Part shown: one piece after another, positions 53,928 to 62,183 of the stretch | Layout of the letters: each line of letters opens with the position of its first letter | How positions within the stretch are numbered: the first letter of the stretch is position 1 | From: Streptomyces sp. R41 | Lineage (GTDB): Bacteria; Actinomycetota; Actinomycetes; Streptomycetales; Streptomycetaceae | Direction: 5' to 3' | Length of the DNA stretch: 64,000 nucleotides | Assembly (NCBI RefSeq): GCF_041053055.1 | Contig: NZ_CP163443.1 | Coordinates: forward strand, 9,593,001 to 9,657,000 | The notes under the pieces: model-generated | What the model was told of the DNA's origin: nothing | Databases searched by the model: none | The model's input: only the letters and a program-made list of their open reading frames with translations | Translations under genes and position numbers: made by a program

Positions 53928-56233
53928 CCGCACGCCTGAGCCTCTACCAGAAGGCCGAGAACGAGCTCTACAAGATGGACTCGTCGGTTAAGACGAAGTT
54001 CTACGACTTCTGCCACCAGTTCCGCCTCGACCCCGATCACCCCAGCCTCGACCTCAAGCCCCTCAAGGGCGACGGCCGGATCTTCCGCGCCAAGATCGAC
54101 CGCTCGTACCGGGCGCTCCTTGCCCGGGCGGGTGTCGGCGCCGACGGTGTCCAGCAGTGGCTGATCGTCGCCGTCCGCCACCGCAAGGACGTCTACGAAG
54201 AACTCACCGTCGCCATCAACCGGATCACCGGCGAGATCGAGTTCGTCGACCTCGGCGTCGTCGGCCAGAGCGTCCTCCAGCGCGCGGGACTCCAACTCAC
54301 GCCAGCCCAGGACGAGCACACCGCACCGGCCGAGCCCACGCCCGCCCTCGTCGTGACGCCACAACCGGCTGCCCCCGCCGAACCGCTCCTCGTCGGCTGC
54401 ACCCCCGAGGACCTGCGCCGGCTTGGTGTCGCCGACGCTCTCATCGGCCCGGCCCTCGCCGTCACGACAGACGAGGAACTCGACCAACTCATCGCCGGCG
54501 CCCCGCGCCTGACCGCCGAGGTCCTAACGGGCCTTGGCTCCGGCATGTCCGTCGCCGAGGTCGAGCGTGAGATCACCCAGCCTGCCTCCACCGAGCTCGA
54601 ACCGGGCTTCGAGAACGACATGGCGGCGGCCCTCACCCGTACCGCGGTCACCACGGTCGACGACGACATCCGCAACGTGCTGGCCGAGGGCGACTTCCGA
54701 GCCTGGAAGGTCTACCTCCACCCCACCCAGCGCAAGATCGTCGAACGGAACTACAGCGGCCCCGGCCGGGTCAGCGGCGGCCCCGGCACTGGCAAGACCA
54801 TCGTCGCCCTGCACCGGGTCGCCCGCCTCGCCGCGGCTCTGCCGCCCGGCCACGGCAAGCCGATCCTGCTGACCACGTACACCAAGAACCTCACCGCCGA
54901 CCTGCGCTCCCGGCTCACGTCGCTCATGGACCCGGCGCTGCTCGGCCGTATCGACATCAAGCACATTGACCAGCTCGCCCAGAGCGTCCTCAACGAGAAC
55001 ACCGCGCCCGGCGCGCAGCGCAGCCTGATCACCGACGACCGGGCCCTAGACGTACTGCGCGAAGTCCTCTTCGAACACGACGAGCAGCGCTGGGACGCCG
55101 AATTCCTCTTCGACGAATGGGAACAGATCATCCTCGGCCAGTCCCTCGCCACCCGCCAGGACTACTTCAAGGCCCGTCGCGCCGGCATGGGCCGTGCCCT
55201 CAACCGCCCCGAACGCGCCGCCATTTGGAAGCTGCTCGACCAGTTCAACCTGCGCCTCAACGGCCTGGGCCGCGAGACCTGGGCCCAGGCCGCCGAACGC
55301 GCGGCCCGCTACGAGATGGAGCGCGCCCGCAAGATCCAGATCCGGGCCGAGCGCAAGGAGGACATCGGCGGCGGCGACCTGGCCCACCTCGACGACAACA
55401 GCTCCGGGATGCGTTACCTCCGTCATCGCTACCAGCACATCGTTGTCGACGAGGCCCAGGACCTCAGCCCCGCCCACTGGAAGATGCTGCGCGCCATGGT
55501 CGCGCCCGGCGCGGGCGACCTGTTCATCGCCAGTGACACCCACCAGCGGATCTACGACCGGCAGGTCACCCTTTCCACCGTCGGCGTCAACATCCGTGGC
55601 CGCTCCTCGAAGCTGACTCTCAGCTACCGCACCACTCAGGAGATCCTCGACCAGGCCGCCAAGGTCGTCCGCGGGGCCACCTATGACGACCTCGACGACG
55701 GCACCGACACCCTTGAGGGCTACCACTCCCTGCTGCACGGCCCAGCCCCCGAGTACGTCGCCTGCGCCGACTGGACCGACGAGATCGCCCAGCTCGCCGA
55801 GGCCCTCAAGCAGTGGCGCGCGGACATCACCCAGCCTGCCGAGGACGGCACCGTACGCGATCCGAGCGGCACCATGGCCGTCTGCGTCGCCGACGGCGAG
55901 ATGGCCGGCCGCGTCGCCGCCGACCTGGAGATGAAGCACGGCATCACCACAGCGACCCTCACCAAGGACGGTCCGCAGGGCGGCGGCGAGGTCCACATCG
56001 GCACGATGCACCGCTTCAAGGGGCTTGAATACCAGAAGCTCGCGGTCGTCGGCGCGAGCGACGGCATCCTCCCGCGCACCGTCCTGATCGATAAGTACGC
56101 AACGACCGACCCCAACCGCTACGAACGCGAACTCAAGAAGAGCCGCAACCAGCTCTTCGTCGCGACCACCCGAGCCCGGGACGCGTTGCGCATTTCCTGG
56201 CACGGCAAACCTAGCCCGTTTCTGCCCTTGTAG
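53924..56233 (+). CDS. RelE-fold domain fused to UvrD/Rep-type helicase
   Basis: In this 769-residue protein, residues 1-100 match the RelE/ParE fold: LYQKAENELYKMDSSVKTKF, then DLKPLKGDGRIFRAKIDRSYRALL and IVAVRHRKDVYEEL. A Pro/Ala linker and helical segments (residues 120-230) lead to a superfamily 1 helicase with Walker A GGPGTGKT (about 285), DEAQD (about 509), LSYRTTQEIL, GTMHRFKGLE (about 694) and VATTRARDAL (about 747). All core helicase motifs look intact. The RelE part may bind nucleic acid or act as a toxin released on attack; neither is shown. ATG 53924 overlaps the upstream stop by 4 bp. Last gene of the five-gene unit, ending at a bidirectional hairpin. Confidence 0.85.
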   Translation: MTARLSLYQKAENELYKMDSSVKTKFYDFCHQFRLDPDHPSLDLKPLKGDGRIFRAKIDRSYRALLARAGVGADGVQQWLIVAVRHRKDVYEELTVAINRITGEIEFVDLGVVGQSVLQRAGLQLTPAQDEHTAPAEPTPALVVTPQPAAPAEPLLVGCTPEDLRRLGVADALIGPALAVTTDEELDQLIAGAPRLTAEVLTGLGSGMSVAEVEREITQPASTELEPGFENDMAAALTRTAVTTVDDDIRNVLAEGDFRAWKVYLHPTQRKIVERNYSGPGRVSGGPGTGKTIVALHRVARLAAALPPGHGKPILLTTYTKNLTADLRSRLTSLMDPALLGRIDIKHIDQLAQSVLNENTAPGAQRSLITDDRALDVLREVLFEHDEQRWDAEFLFDEWEQIILGQSLATRQDYFKARRAGMGRALNRPERAAIWKLLDQFNLRLNGLGRETWAQAAERAARYEMERARKIQIRAERKEDIGGGDLAHLDDNSSGMRYLRHRYQHIVVDEAQDLSPAHWKMLRAMVAPGAGDLFIASDTHQRIYDRQVTLSTVGVNIRGRSSKLTLSYRTTQEILDQAAKVVRGATYDDLDDGTDTLEGYHSLLHGPAPEYVACADWTDEIAQLAEALKQWRADITQPAEDGTVRDPSGTMAVCVADGEMAGRVAADLEMKHGITTATLTKDGPQGGGEVHIGTMHRFKGLEYQKLAVVGASDGILPRTVLIDKYATTDPNRYERELKKSRNQLFVATTRARDALRISWHGKPSPFLPL

Positions 56234-56315
56234 GCCGGGGCGACTCTGAGCCGCTGCGGCCACCACCACGGGGCAGCGCCCCCCAGCAGCAAGATTGTTC
56301 GACAGCAAAGCCCGT

Positions 56316-56356
56316 AGTTCGCTGGGCGGGCTCGGGAGCATCCCGCCCAGCGAACT
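56316..56356. terminator. Bidirectional terminator between convergent defence operons
   Basis: A perfect 15-bp inverted repeat (56316-56330 with 56342-56356) has an 11-nt loop. It begins 83 bases after the UvrD-type gene stop and its right arm reaches the stop codon of the S-4TM gene on the other strand, so it can serve both operons. Confidence 0.85.
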
Positions 56357-57323
56357 ATGTGGGTGGGGGCGCGTTTTGGGCGAGGCGGACGCGGTGGCCA
56401 TCTGCGGTGTCGCCGAAGTCGCGTTCGTCGTCGTTGCGGAAGCGTTTGTAGAACCACTCGGGTACTCGGGTGGTGTCCAGGCGGGTACGGAGTACGCCGT
56501 CCTGCACGTCCCGTGCGACGCTCCGTAGGTGGTGCCATTCGTCGTCGGGGACGGGGCCGGGGCGTCCGTTGTGTAGCTCGGTGTTGACGACCTTGGTGAG
56601 TCGGTCGCGTTCGTCGGCCACCTTGCGTTGGCCGGACCAGATCTCGTAGGAGATCTGGTAGGCCGCCAGGGACGGGACGAAGAAGCTGAGGAGGGTGTCG
56701 AGCAGCGTGGCGTCCGCGACCGCGAGACCGACGACGAGGCCGATGGTGGTCCACAGGATCACGGTGGCGGCGATGAGGTGGCTGTAGCGGCGGCGGAGGC
56801 GGGCGTCCCAGGCGAGGTTCTGTTCCTGGGCGATGAACACGTCGTAGGGGTGGTGGACGTCGTTGGTGGGGTCATACCAGCCGTCGGTGATGCGCTTGTC
56901 CTTCGCGCCGCCTCGGGGGAGCTTGCGCGCGAGACGGCGGACATCGGGTTCGGGGATGGGGTCGCCTGCAACGGTTGCGCGCCACGGCAAGTGGAACAGG
57001 GCGATGTCGAACATCTCCTGGAGCAGGGCGCCCTGGCGGGCGGTGTTCCCGGCGAGGCCCTTGAGTAGGAACGCGGAGACGACGAACCAGAAGAACCCGA
57101 TGATCGAGACGGCTGTCCGGCCGTGGCCGATCAGAGTGATCAGGACACCGGCGACGGCGAGCGCGACGGCGGTGGTGACGCGTACGGCTTCGAGGAGCTG
57201 GCCGCGTTGGTGGCTTGCCGCCGCGGCGCGCTGGAGGAGCAGCATGTCGTCGTCGAGCTGCCGCTCGTGGATGGCCCGAGGCGGTATCCCGCGGACGCCG
57301 CCGGGGTCGGTGGAGAGGTTCAT
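56355..57323 (-). CDS. CBASS effector: S-4TM/SLATT-type pore-forming membrane protein
   Basis: This 322-residue protein has four hydrophobic helices in two pairs: TTAVALAVAGVLITLIG with SIIGFFWFVVSAFLLKG (residues 48-90), and LIAATVILWTTIGLVVGLAV with LSFFVPSLAAYQI (residues 182-225). A cytoplasmic stretch with DGWYDPTNDVHHPYDVFIAQEQN lies between the pairs. This is the layout of S-4TM effectors linked to CD-NTases (SMODS). Activation by a cyclic nucleotide is expected to open or disrupt the inner membrane and kill the infected cell. ATG 57323 overlaps the CD-NTase stop (ATGA). The sensor region is not identified. It is the last gene of the operon. Confidence 0.85.
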   Translation of the reverse strand: MNLSTDPGGVRGIPPRAIHERQLDDDMLLLQRAAAASHQRGQLLEAVRVTTAVALAVAGVLITLIGHGRTAVSIIGFFWFVVSAFLLKGLAGNTARQGALLQEMFDIALFHLPWRATVAGDPIPEPDVRRLARKLPRGGAKDKRITDGWYDPTNDVHHPYDVFIAQEQNLAWDARLRRRYSHLIAATVILWTTIGLVVGLAVADATLLDTLLSFFVPSLAAYQISYEIWSGQRKVADERDRLTKVVNTELHNGRPGPVPDDEWHHLRSVARDVQDGVLRTRLDTTRVPEWFYKRFRNDDERDFGDTADGHRVRLAQNAPPPT

Positions 57324-58186
57324 GGCTTGGTCATCCGGTTCCCGAACAGCTTCTTCCACTCGTCGTAGGCGGCGCGTTCCTGGCCCTCGTCCTCCAGGTC
57401 GACCGCCCGTTCTGCGATGGCGCGGGCCTGGTTGAGTGCATTGGCCGCGGCGAGTTTCTGGGTCGCGTTCATGACGGCGTTGACGTCACCGCCCAGGCCG
57501 GCGGGGTCGGGCCACTCGTCGCCGATGCGTTCGGCGGCGGTGGCCAGGAACAGCACAATCTCGTCCTGGTAGCGCCCAATCGGCGGTTTCACCAGCGACT
57601 GGGCCATGACCTCCAGCAGGAAGGAGGGCGACACGGGCTCGCCGAGTTCGCGGTTGATGCCCTTGACCATCTTGACGAAGGGTACGTACTTGCCGTCGCA
57701 GTCGGCGTTCTTCGCGATGCTCAGCTCGTGGTGACGCTTGGGGTTGGTCGCGATCCAGCCGCCTGCCGAGGGGTCGGGGATGAAGTAGCCGCCGTCGGCT
57801 CGCTTGAAGGCGGGGACGACATCGATCGACATGACCTCGTCGTCGGGGCCGTAGGGGATGACAACGGCCATACCGTCACGGGCGGCGGAGCTCCACTTCT
57901 GACGGAGCAGCGTCTCCAATGCGTTGATCACTTGGATGGGAGCTTGATCGCGGAAGCCTGCCTGGGAGCCGTTGGCGTCCAGGACCACGAAGATATCGAT
58001 GTCCTTGAGCTTCTTCGTCTTGGTGTCGCGCCGGTAGCTGCCGGTGAGGAAGTCGTCAACGAGGTCCCAGTGCGACCGGACGAAGTCGCGGATGGCCTCG
58101 TGCCGTGCCTTCGCCAGGTCCTGCTCGGTCTGGGTGATCTCCAGGTTGTGCTTGAGGTTGGTGAAGGCGTCGTCGACGTATCCCAT
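57320..58186 (-). CDS. CD-NTase (cyclic oligonucleotide synthase) of type III CBASS
   Basis: This 288-residue protein has the nucleotidyltransferase motif G49-S50-Y51 with D62 and D64 (LKDIDIFVVL) and the third metal ligand D121 (MSIDVVPAF). The second half contains VPFVKMVKGINRELG and PSFLLEVMAQSLV, as in the OAS-like C-terminal domain. It would join nucleotides into a cyclic second messenger once HORMA binding activates it. Association with HORMA and TRIP13 genes is typical of clades C and D; the clade cannot be settled by eye. The product is therefore unknown (cA3 is common). The catalytic residues are complete. Confidence 0.92.
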   Translation of the reverse strand: MGYVDDAFTNLKHNLEITQTEQDLAKARHEAIRDFVRSHWDLVDDFLTGSYRRDTKTKKLKDIDIFVVLDANGSQAGFRDQAPIQVINALETLLRQKWSSAARDGMAVVIPYGPDDEVMSIDVVPAFKRADGGYFIPDPSAGGWIATNPKRHHELSIAKNADCDGKYVPFVKMVKGINRELGEPVSPSFLLEVMAQSLVKPPIGRYQDEIVLFLATAAERIGDEWPDPAGLGGDVNAVMNATQKLAAANALNQARAIAERAVDLEDEGQERAAYDEWKKLFGNRMTKP

Positions 58187-58210
58187 AGTGGTGTCTTCCT
58201 GCTCGTGGTC

Positions 58211-58717
58211 TCAGGTGTGGTAGTACCGCATGCCGGTCGAGGCGTGCGGGGCAGAGCCGAGGGTGCCGAAGGTGATGCCGCGCAGGCCGTCAGTGCTCAC
58301 CCGCTGGCCGGGCCCCCAACCCGGTTGCGGGGTGCGGGGTCCGTTGAAGGTGCAGAACAGCCGGTGAGTGGTGCCCGTGGGCACTTGGTCGAACTTGGCT
58401 CGGAACCGGGCGGCCCGGGCACGGGAGGCGGTGAACTCGGCGTTGCCGTCGCCGGAGGTGGTGTAGGACACCGGGAACTCGATCACCGGCGCCACGGCGC
58501 CCGAGGGCTGGTGGCACTCAAGGACGACCGTGTCGAGTGAGCCCTCCTCGATCCACGCCTTGATCGCGTTCTCGTTCTGCACCCAGTCGCGATGCAGCCG
58601 GTCCATGTTGATCCCCAGGTCGGCGAGGATGTCGGTGATGGTGCCGAGGATGACGTCGGTCAGGTGCGTGGCGGTGTGGGTCCGGGTGTAGCTGTAGGTA
58701 TAGGTGGAGGTCATCAC
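58211..58717 (-). CDS. Bacterial HORMA domain protein (CBASS Cap7-like)
   Basis: This 168-residue protein begins with STYTYSYTRTHTATHLTDVI, the start of bacterial HORMA proteins. It is followed by a helix with INMDRLHRDW, a strand with TVVLECHQPSG, PVIEFPVSYT and a safety-belt-like C-terminus (GLRGITFGTLGSAPHASTGM). In type III CBASS, HORMA recognises phage-related peptides, changes to a closed form and activates the CD-NTase. The GTG at 58717 and an ATG one codon later both overlap the upstream stop; either may be used. It lies directly upstream of the CD-NTase gene. Confidence 0.85.
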   Translation of the reverse strand: MMTSTYTYSYTRTHTATHLTDVILGTITDILADLGINMDRLHRDWVQNENAIKAWIEEGSLDTVVLECHQPSGAVAPVIEFPVSYTTSGDGNAEFTASRARAARFRAKFDQVPTGTTHRLFCTFNGPRTPQPGWGPGQRVSTDGLRGITFGTLGSAPHASTGMRYYHT

Positions 58718-59190
58718 TGGGTCACCGCCCGTCGCAGAGCCTCACGGTCGATCAGCGGACCGGAGTTGGCAGCTTTCGTCTCCGGAGCGGGCGGGACAGC
58801 ATCGGACAACCGGGCGTGACCGTCGGCTGCTGCCTTCACCTGCTCCTGGAGCGGGGCCGGGGACGGCAGATGGATCGTGAAATCGTCGGCGCCCGCCGCG
58901 CCTGGGACGGGGTTGAGGTTCTCCTCCAACGTCAGCGCCTCTGTGCCGGACACCGTCGTGATCTCGCAGTGCACCTTGCCGGCAACCAAGGTGATCGGGT
59001 GCTGCTGCAGGTGCCCTGCCGCGATCAGCATCCGCCCGACCGACTCGGCGGCCGACATCGCCTGCACCGCCTCGTCGCGGGACAGCGCGGAGGACTGCTC
59101 CACGGTGTCCGCCACGAGGTCCGCGATCACCGTCCAGGTTCCGCTGGCGCTGCGCATAGGAGAGGCCGCCACCTGCCTAGTACGCCGCAC
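58714..59190 (-). CDS. CBASS-associated small protein, possible second HORMA-like partner
   Basis: This 158-residue protein has an N-terminal helical part (TWTVIADLVADTVEQSSAL ... AAESVGRMLIAAG) and a strand pair (HPITLVAGKVHCEITTVSG, TEALTLEENL). The tail is disordered and ends in LIDREALRRAV. Some type III CBASS loci carry two HORMA proteins; position and size fit that role, but the fold is not certain. It may instead supply the peptide bound by the HORMA protein. GTG 59190 is chosen for its GGAGG 6 nt upstream; it overlaps the TRIP13 gene end by 14 bp. Confidence 0.6.
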   Translation of the reverse strand: MRRTRQVAASPMRSASGTWTVIADLVADTVEQSSALSRDEAVQAMSAAESVGRMLIAAGHLQQHPITLVAGKVHCEITTVSGTEALTLEENLNPVPGAAGADDFTIHLPSPAPLQEQVKAAADGHARLSDAVPPAPETKAANSGPLIDREALRRAVTQ

Positions 59191-60136
59191 GGGACACCTC
59201 CGACTGGCCCGTCTCCCCGACGGCGTTGCGCACTGCGGCGGCCAGGTCGTCTTCGGTGAGGCGGCCGGGGTCCAGCACCGTGTCCAGCCGCTGCGCCAGG
59301 GCTTCGAAGACCACCTTGCGCGTACGGCGGCCGTCCAGCCCGTGAGCCGCTTCGGCGATGCGGTCCATCGCCGAGGAGCGGGCCAGCTCGCCCAAGGCGG
59401 GGTACTTGTCGGCCAGCGTCAGCAGCGTGGAGGCCAAGATCTTCCGCAGCGCCTCCGGCTCGGGAAGCGGGACGAGGATTGCGGCGTCGGAGCGGGAGAG
59501 GAACGCCTCGTCCAGTGCGGTGGTGAAGTTGCTGGTCGCGACGAAGAACAGGTGCGGGTGCTCGGCGGCGTTGAGATCCAAGGCAGTGAGAACCGCGTCG
59601 GTGGCACGGTGGACATCGGCCGGGTTGGCTGCCAGCGACGCCGCCGAGCGGGCGACCGCCATCGACTCGACCTCGTCGAGGATCACCACGGTCGGCACGC
59701 CATCCGATGCGAGACCCGGCACGTACTCGCCGAGCAGCTCGCTGACCCGCTGCTGCGACTGCCCGTGCTCGGCGCTCATTAGCCCGTGCGGGTTGATCTC
59801 GATCCGCCGGACCGCACCTCCGGCGACATAGCGGGCGACCTGCGCCGGCAGACCCCGTGCCAGGGTGGTCTTGCCGGTGCCGGGAGGGCCGTAGAGCGTG
59901 CACAAGCCGTGCAACGCCGTCACCGCAAACGGCAGGTCAGGCCGCACAAGCAGCGACAGCACAGTCTGGTTGCGCAATCGCTCCTTGATCTCCTCCGGCA
60001 CCACGATGGCGTCCCACAACGCGACCTCCGCCGAGTCGGCGGTGATCACCTCGTCCGACAGCACGCACTCCTGAACTCTCAGCACCTCAGCTCCGTCCCC
60101 CCACACGTGGCGGGTCACCTCAGATCTGAACATCAT
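59177..60136 (-). CDS. TRIP13/Pch2-like AAA+ ATPase (CBASS Cap6-like)
   Basis: This protein of about 319 residues has Walker A GPPGTGKTTLARG (about residue 83) and Walker B VVILDEVESMA. It also has the sensor-1 FVATSNFTTALDEAF, an arginine region ALDEAFLSRSD and sensor-2 DGRRTRKVVFEAL. TRIP13-like enzymes of type III CBASS unfold the closed HORMA protein, switching off signalling in the absence of infection. It is the first gene of the minus-strand CBASS operon. ATG 60136 is preferred; a longer form from GTG 60187 would run across the GTACAGTAC element and has a poor ribosome site. All ATPase motifs are intact. Confidence 0.88.
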   Translation of the reverse strand: MMFRSEVTRHVWGDGAEVLRVQECVLSDEVITADSAEVALWDAIVVPEEIKERLRNQTVLSLLVRPDLPFAVTALHGLCTLYGPPGTGKTTLARGLPAQVARYVAGGAVRRIEINPHGLMSAEHGQSQQRVSELLGEYVPGLASDGVPTVVILDEVESMAVARSAASLAANPADVHRATDAVLTALDLNAAEHPHLFFVATSNFTTALDEAFLSRSDAAILVPLPEPEALRKILASTLLTLADKYPALGELARSSAMDRIAEAAHGLDGRRTRKVVFEALAQRLDTVLDPGRLTEDDLAAAVRNAVGETGQSEVSRAAY

Positions 60137-60327
60137 ATTCCGCGTTTTGGGTACAGTACACGACGTGGAGGAGATGCAACTCGACACACTTCACTCGGGC
60201 GTGTTCCGCTGGAGCTGAGCGATTTGACCGACCGGTAACCAAGGTGTGCCTAAGATGCGAGCGGAGCATTCAAGATCGAGAATCGTCCGCTGATCAGTGG
60301 ACGTTGACTGGCCCGGAGACGAGCGAC
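60137..60327. promoter_or_regulatory. Divergent promoter region with candidate operator
   Basis: This 191-bp gap lies between the CBASS operon (minus) and the XRE-ImmA gene (plus). It contains an odd-centred palindrome GTACAGTAC at 60151-60159, just upstream of the TRIP13-like start. TTGACC occurs at 60224 and TAAGAT at 60251 on the plus strand, but the 21-nt spacing is too long for a standard promoter. Binding by the XRE protein is plausible and untested. Confidence 0.4.
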
Positions 60328-61443
60328 GTGAACGACCCGCAACTGGACCCCGGCGACATCGCAGCCCTGTTCGATCGCGCCCGACTGCGAATGGCGCGCG
60401 AACTCCGTGGGCTCACCCAGGTGCAACTGGCCCGGGAAGTGGGCTCCGTCACCGCAGCCTCGATCAGTCAGTTCGAGAACGGACACACCAAGCCCGCCAC
60501 ATCGACGCTTCGCCGGCTTGCGGTCGCCTTGCGGGTACCGCCGTCGTTCTTCGCCGCTCCAGCCCGCCCCCCTGCCCAGGATCAGGTCAACGGGTTCTTC
60601 CGCAGTCTTCGATCCACCTCCCCCCGAGATCGCCAACAAGCGCTCGCCTACGTGCACCTCGCGAGGGAACTCGCGCTTGAGCTCGAAAAACACGTCGCGT
60701 TGCCCGACCTCAATCTGCCGCGCGTCCCAGTTGGCGAAGGACAGCCTCTTCAGTCCGCCGATATCGAACAAGCGGCAGCCCAGGTCCGTGACCACTGGAA
60801 TGTCCCACGCGGTTCAGTTCAAGATGTTGTGCGACTGCTGGAAATGAACGGAATTATTGTCGTCCGCTTCCGTGTCAGCATCGAAAAAGTTGATGCATTT
60901 TGCGTCGACTTCCCCGATAGGCCCGTTGTCGCTCTCGGGGCCGACAAAGGGCTGCGCGACCGCTCCCGCTTCGATGCGGCCCACGAACTAGGCCACCTGG
61001 TCTTGCATGGCGTCACTGGAAAAATTGGCGACAAGGTCACTGAGAGCCAAGCCCATGAGTTCGCCGCCGCGTTCCTCATGCCAGCCGACGACATCAAATC
61101 CGAACTTCCGGAACGGCTCGACTGGCCCGTATTTCTCCGCTTGAAGGCAAAATGGCACGTCTCTCTAGCCGCCCTCCTGGTCAGGGCAAAAACGCTCGGC
61201 GTCATGAGTGAACACACCTACGCGCAGGGATGGAAAGCCTTGTCAGTCCGAGGATGGAGGAAAGTAGAGCCAGGCCCCCTGGGAAATCCAGAGGCTCCGG
61301 TACTCCTGCAACGCGCACTAGAACTCATGGAGACAACCGGCATCTCCTTCGCCGATTTCATCTATCGTTCCGGACTTCCGGAGGCCGACGTTCGAACCCT
61401 GCTCAGCCGGGATATCAGCGAACGCCCCCGCGTGGAATTCTGA
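60328..61443 (+). CDS. XRE-type regulator fused to ImmA/IrrE zinc metallopeptidase
   Basis: In this 371-residue protein, residues 13-70 form an XRE helix-turn-helix (MARELRGLTQVQLAREVG, SISQFENGHTKPATSTL). Residues 150-280 form an ImmA/IrrE peptidase with the zinc motif HELGH (about 220) and a downstream HEFAAAFLMP that supplies the third ligand. Such fusions repress their targets and are switched off by damage- or phage-triggered cleavage or zinc signals. The GTG at 60328 has GGAGACG about 8 nt upstream; the longer frame from 60244 has no such support. It is divergent from the CBASS operon, so control of that operon is the simplest guess. Confidence 0.88.
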   Translation: MNDPQLDPGDIAALFDRARLRMARELRGLTQVQLAREVGSVTAASISQFENGHTKPATSTLRRLAVALRVPPSFFAAPARPPAQDQVNGFFRSLRSTSPRDRQQALAYVHLARELALELEKHVALPDLNLPRVPVGEGQPLQSADIEQAAAQVRDHWNVPRGSVQDVVRLLEMNGIIVVRFRVSIEKVDAFCVDFPDRPVVALGADKGLRDRSRFDAAHELGHLVLHGVTGKIGDKVTESQAHEFAAAFLMPADDIKSELPERLDWPVFLRLKAKWHVSLAALLVRAKTLGVMSEHTYAQGWKALSVRGWRKVEPGPLGNPEAPVLLQRALELMETTGISFADFIYRSGLPEADVRTLLSRDISERPRVEF

Positions 61444-61823
61444 CCCACCTCACCCGTCACTCGGTACCCGAAGCTATAGAGGCCGAAGTGGTGGCCTTCC
61501 CAGCGCCGACGTAGTTCGACGAGCCCGACTTGGTCCGTGATTACGACCTCGGTGCTTGCTTCATCGGATACGCGCGCGGCTGGGACCCGTCCGGCGTCGA
61601 CCGCGCCTGCCCCGCACCCCGCGAGCGCGGTCCAGGGCCAGTTCCATGGCCCTGCCGGACACCCGTATCGGGCCCACCGCAGCCGCTCCAGCTCTGACAC
61701 CCGCTTCTTCTCGGGCACTTCGAGCAGTCGGACCATCTCGGTGTGCAGGTCGTACGGCGCCGCCTCGTAAAGCGTGGCCTGCAGCCGGTCGTTCTCCTCC
61801 TAGCGGACCGCGGCCACCATCTG
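61444..61823. other. Remnant DNA between the ImmA gene and a transposase fragment
   Basis: No intact gene. A minus-strand frame (61362-61736, running into the end of the ImmA gene) contains MVRLLEVPEKKRVSELERLRWARYG, which looks protein-like but matches no family I recognise. It may be debris from a lost mobile element or host gene. Confidence 0.4.
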
Positions 61824-62183
61824 TCAGGTCCCCCTTTTCAGCGCCCGCATGTTCACCGAGTCGATCGCGCAGCGGGACCAGTCCAACTCGCCGCGGGAGC
61901 CGAGCTCGTCCAGGACCAGGCGGTGGAGCTTGGCCCACACTCTGGCCTTCGTCCAGTCGGAGAAGCGCCGATGGGCCGTCGCACCCGACGGCCCGAACGA
62001 CGCTGCGGGCAACTGCTGCCACGTGCAGCCCGACGTGGCCACGAACACGATCGCCGCCAGCACCTCCCGGTCACCATGCCGACGTCGGCCACCGCCCTGA
62101 GGTCGCGAAGGCGCCTCCGGCACCACCCGCTGGAACAGGTCCCACAACTCATCCGGCACCAGCCGCTCAACAATCCCCACCAC
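61824..62183 (-). pseudogene. IS5-family transposase, N-terminal fragment
   Basis: The 119 residues match the N-terminal part of IS5-type (DUF4096) transposases: VPDELWDLFQRVVPE, then DREVLAAIVFVATSGCTWQQLP, FGPSGATAHRRFSDW and LDWSRCAIDSVNMRALKRGT. The frame stops right after the segment holding the first catalytic Asp, where an intact enzyme would continue with its GPNPVDRGKKGSK-type motif. The other two catalytic residues are therefore missing. No inverted repeats could be assigned. Confidence 0.8.
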
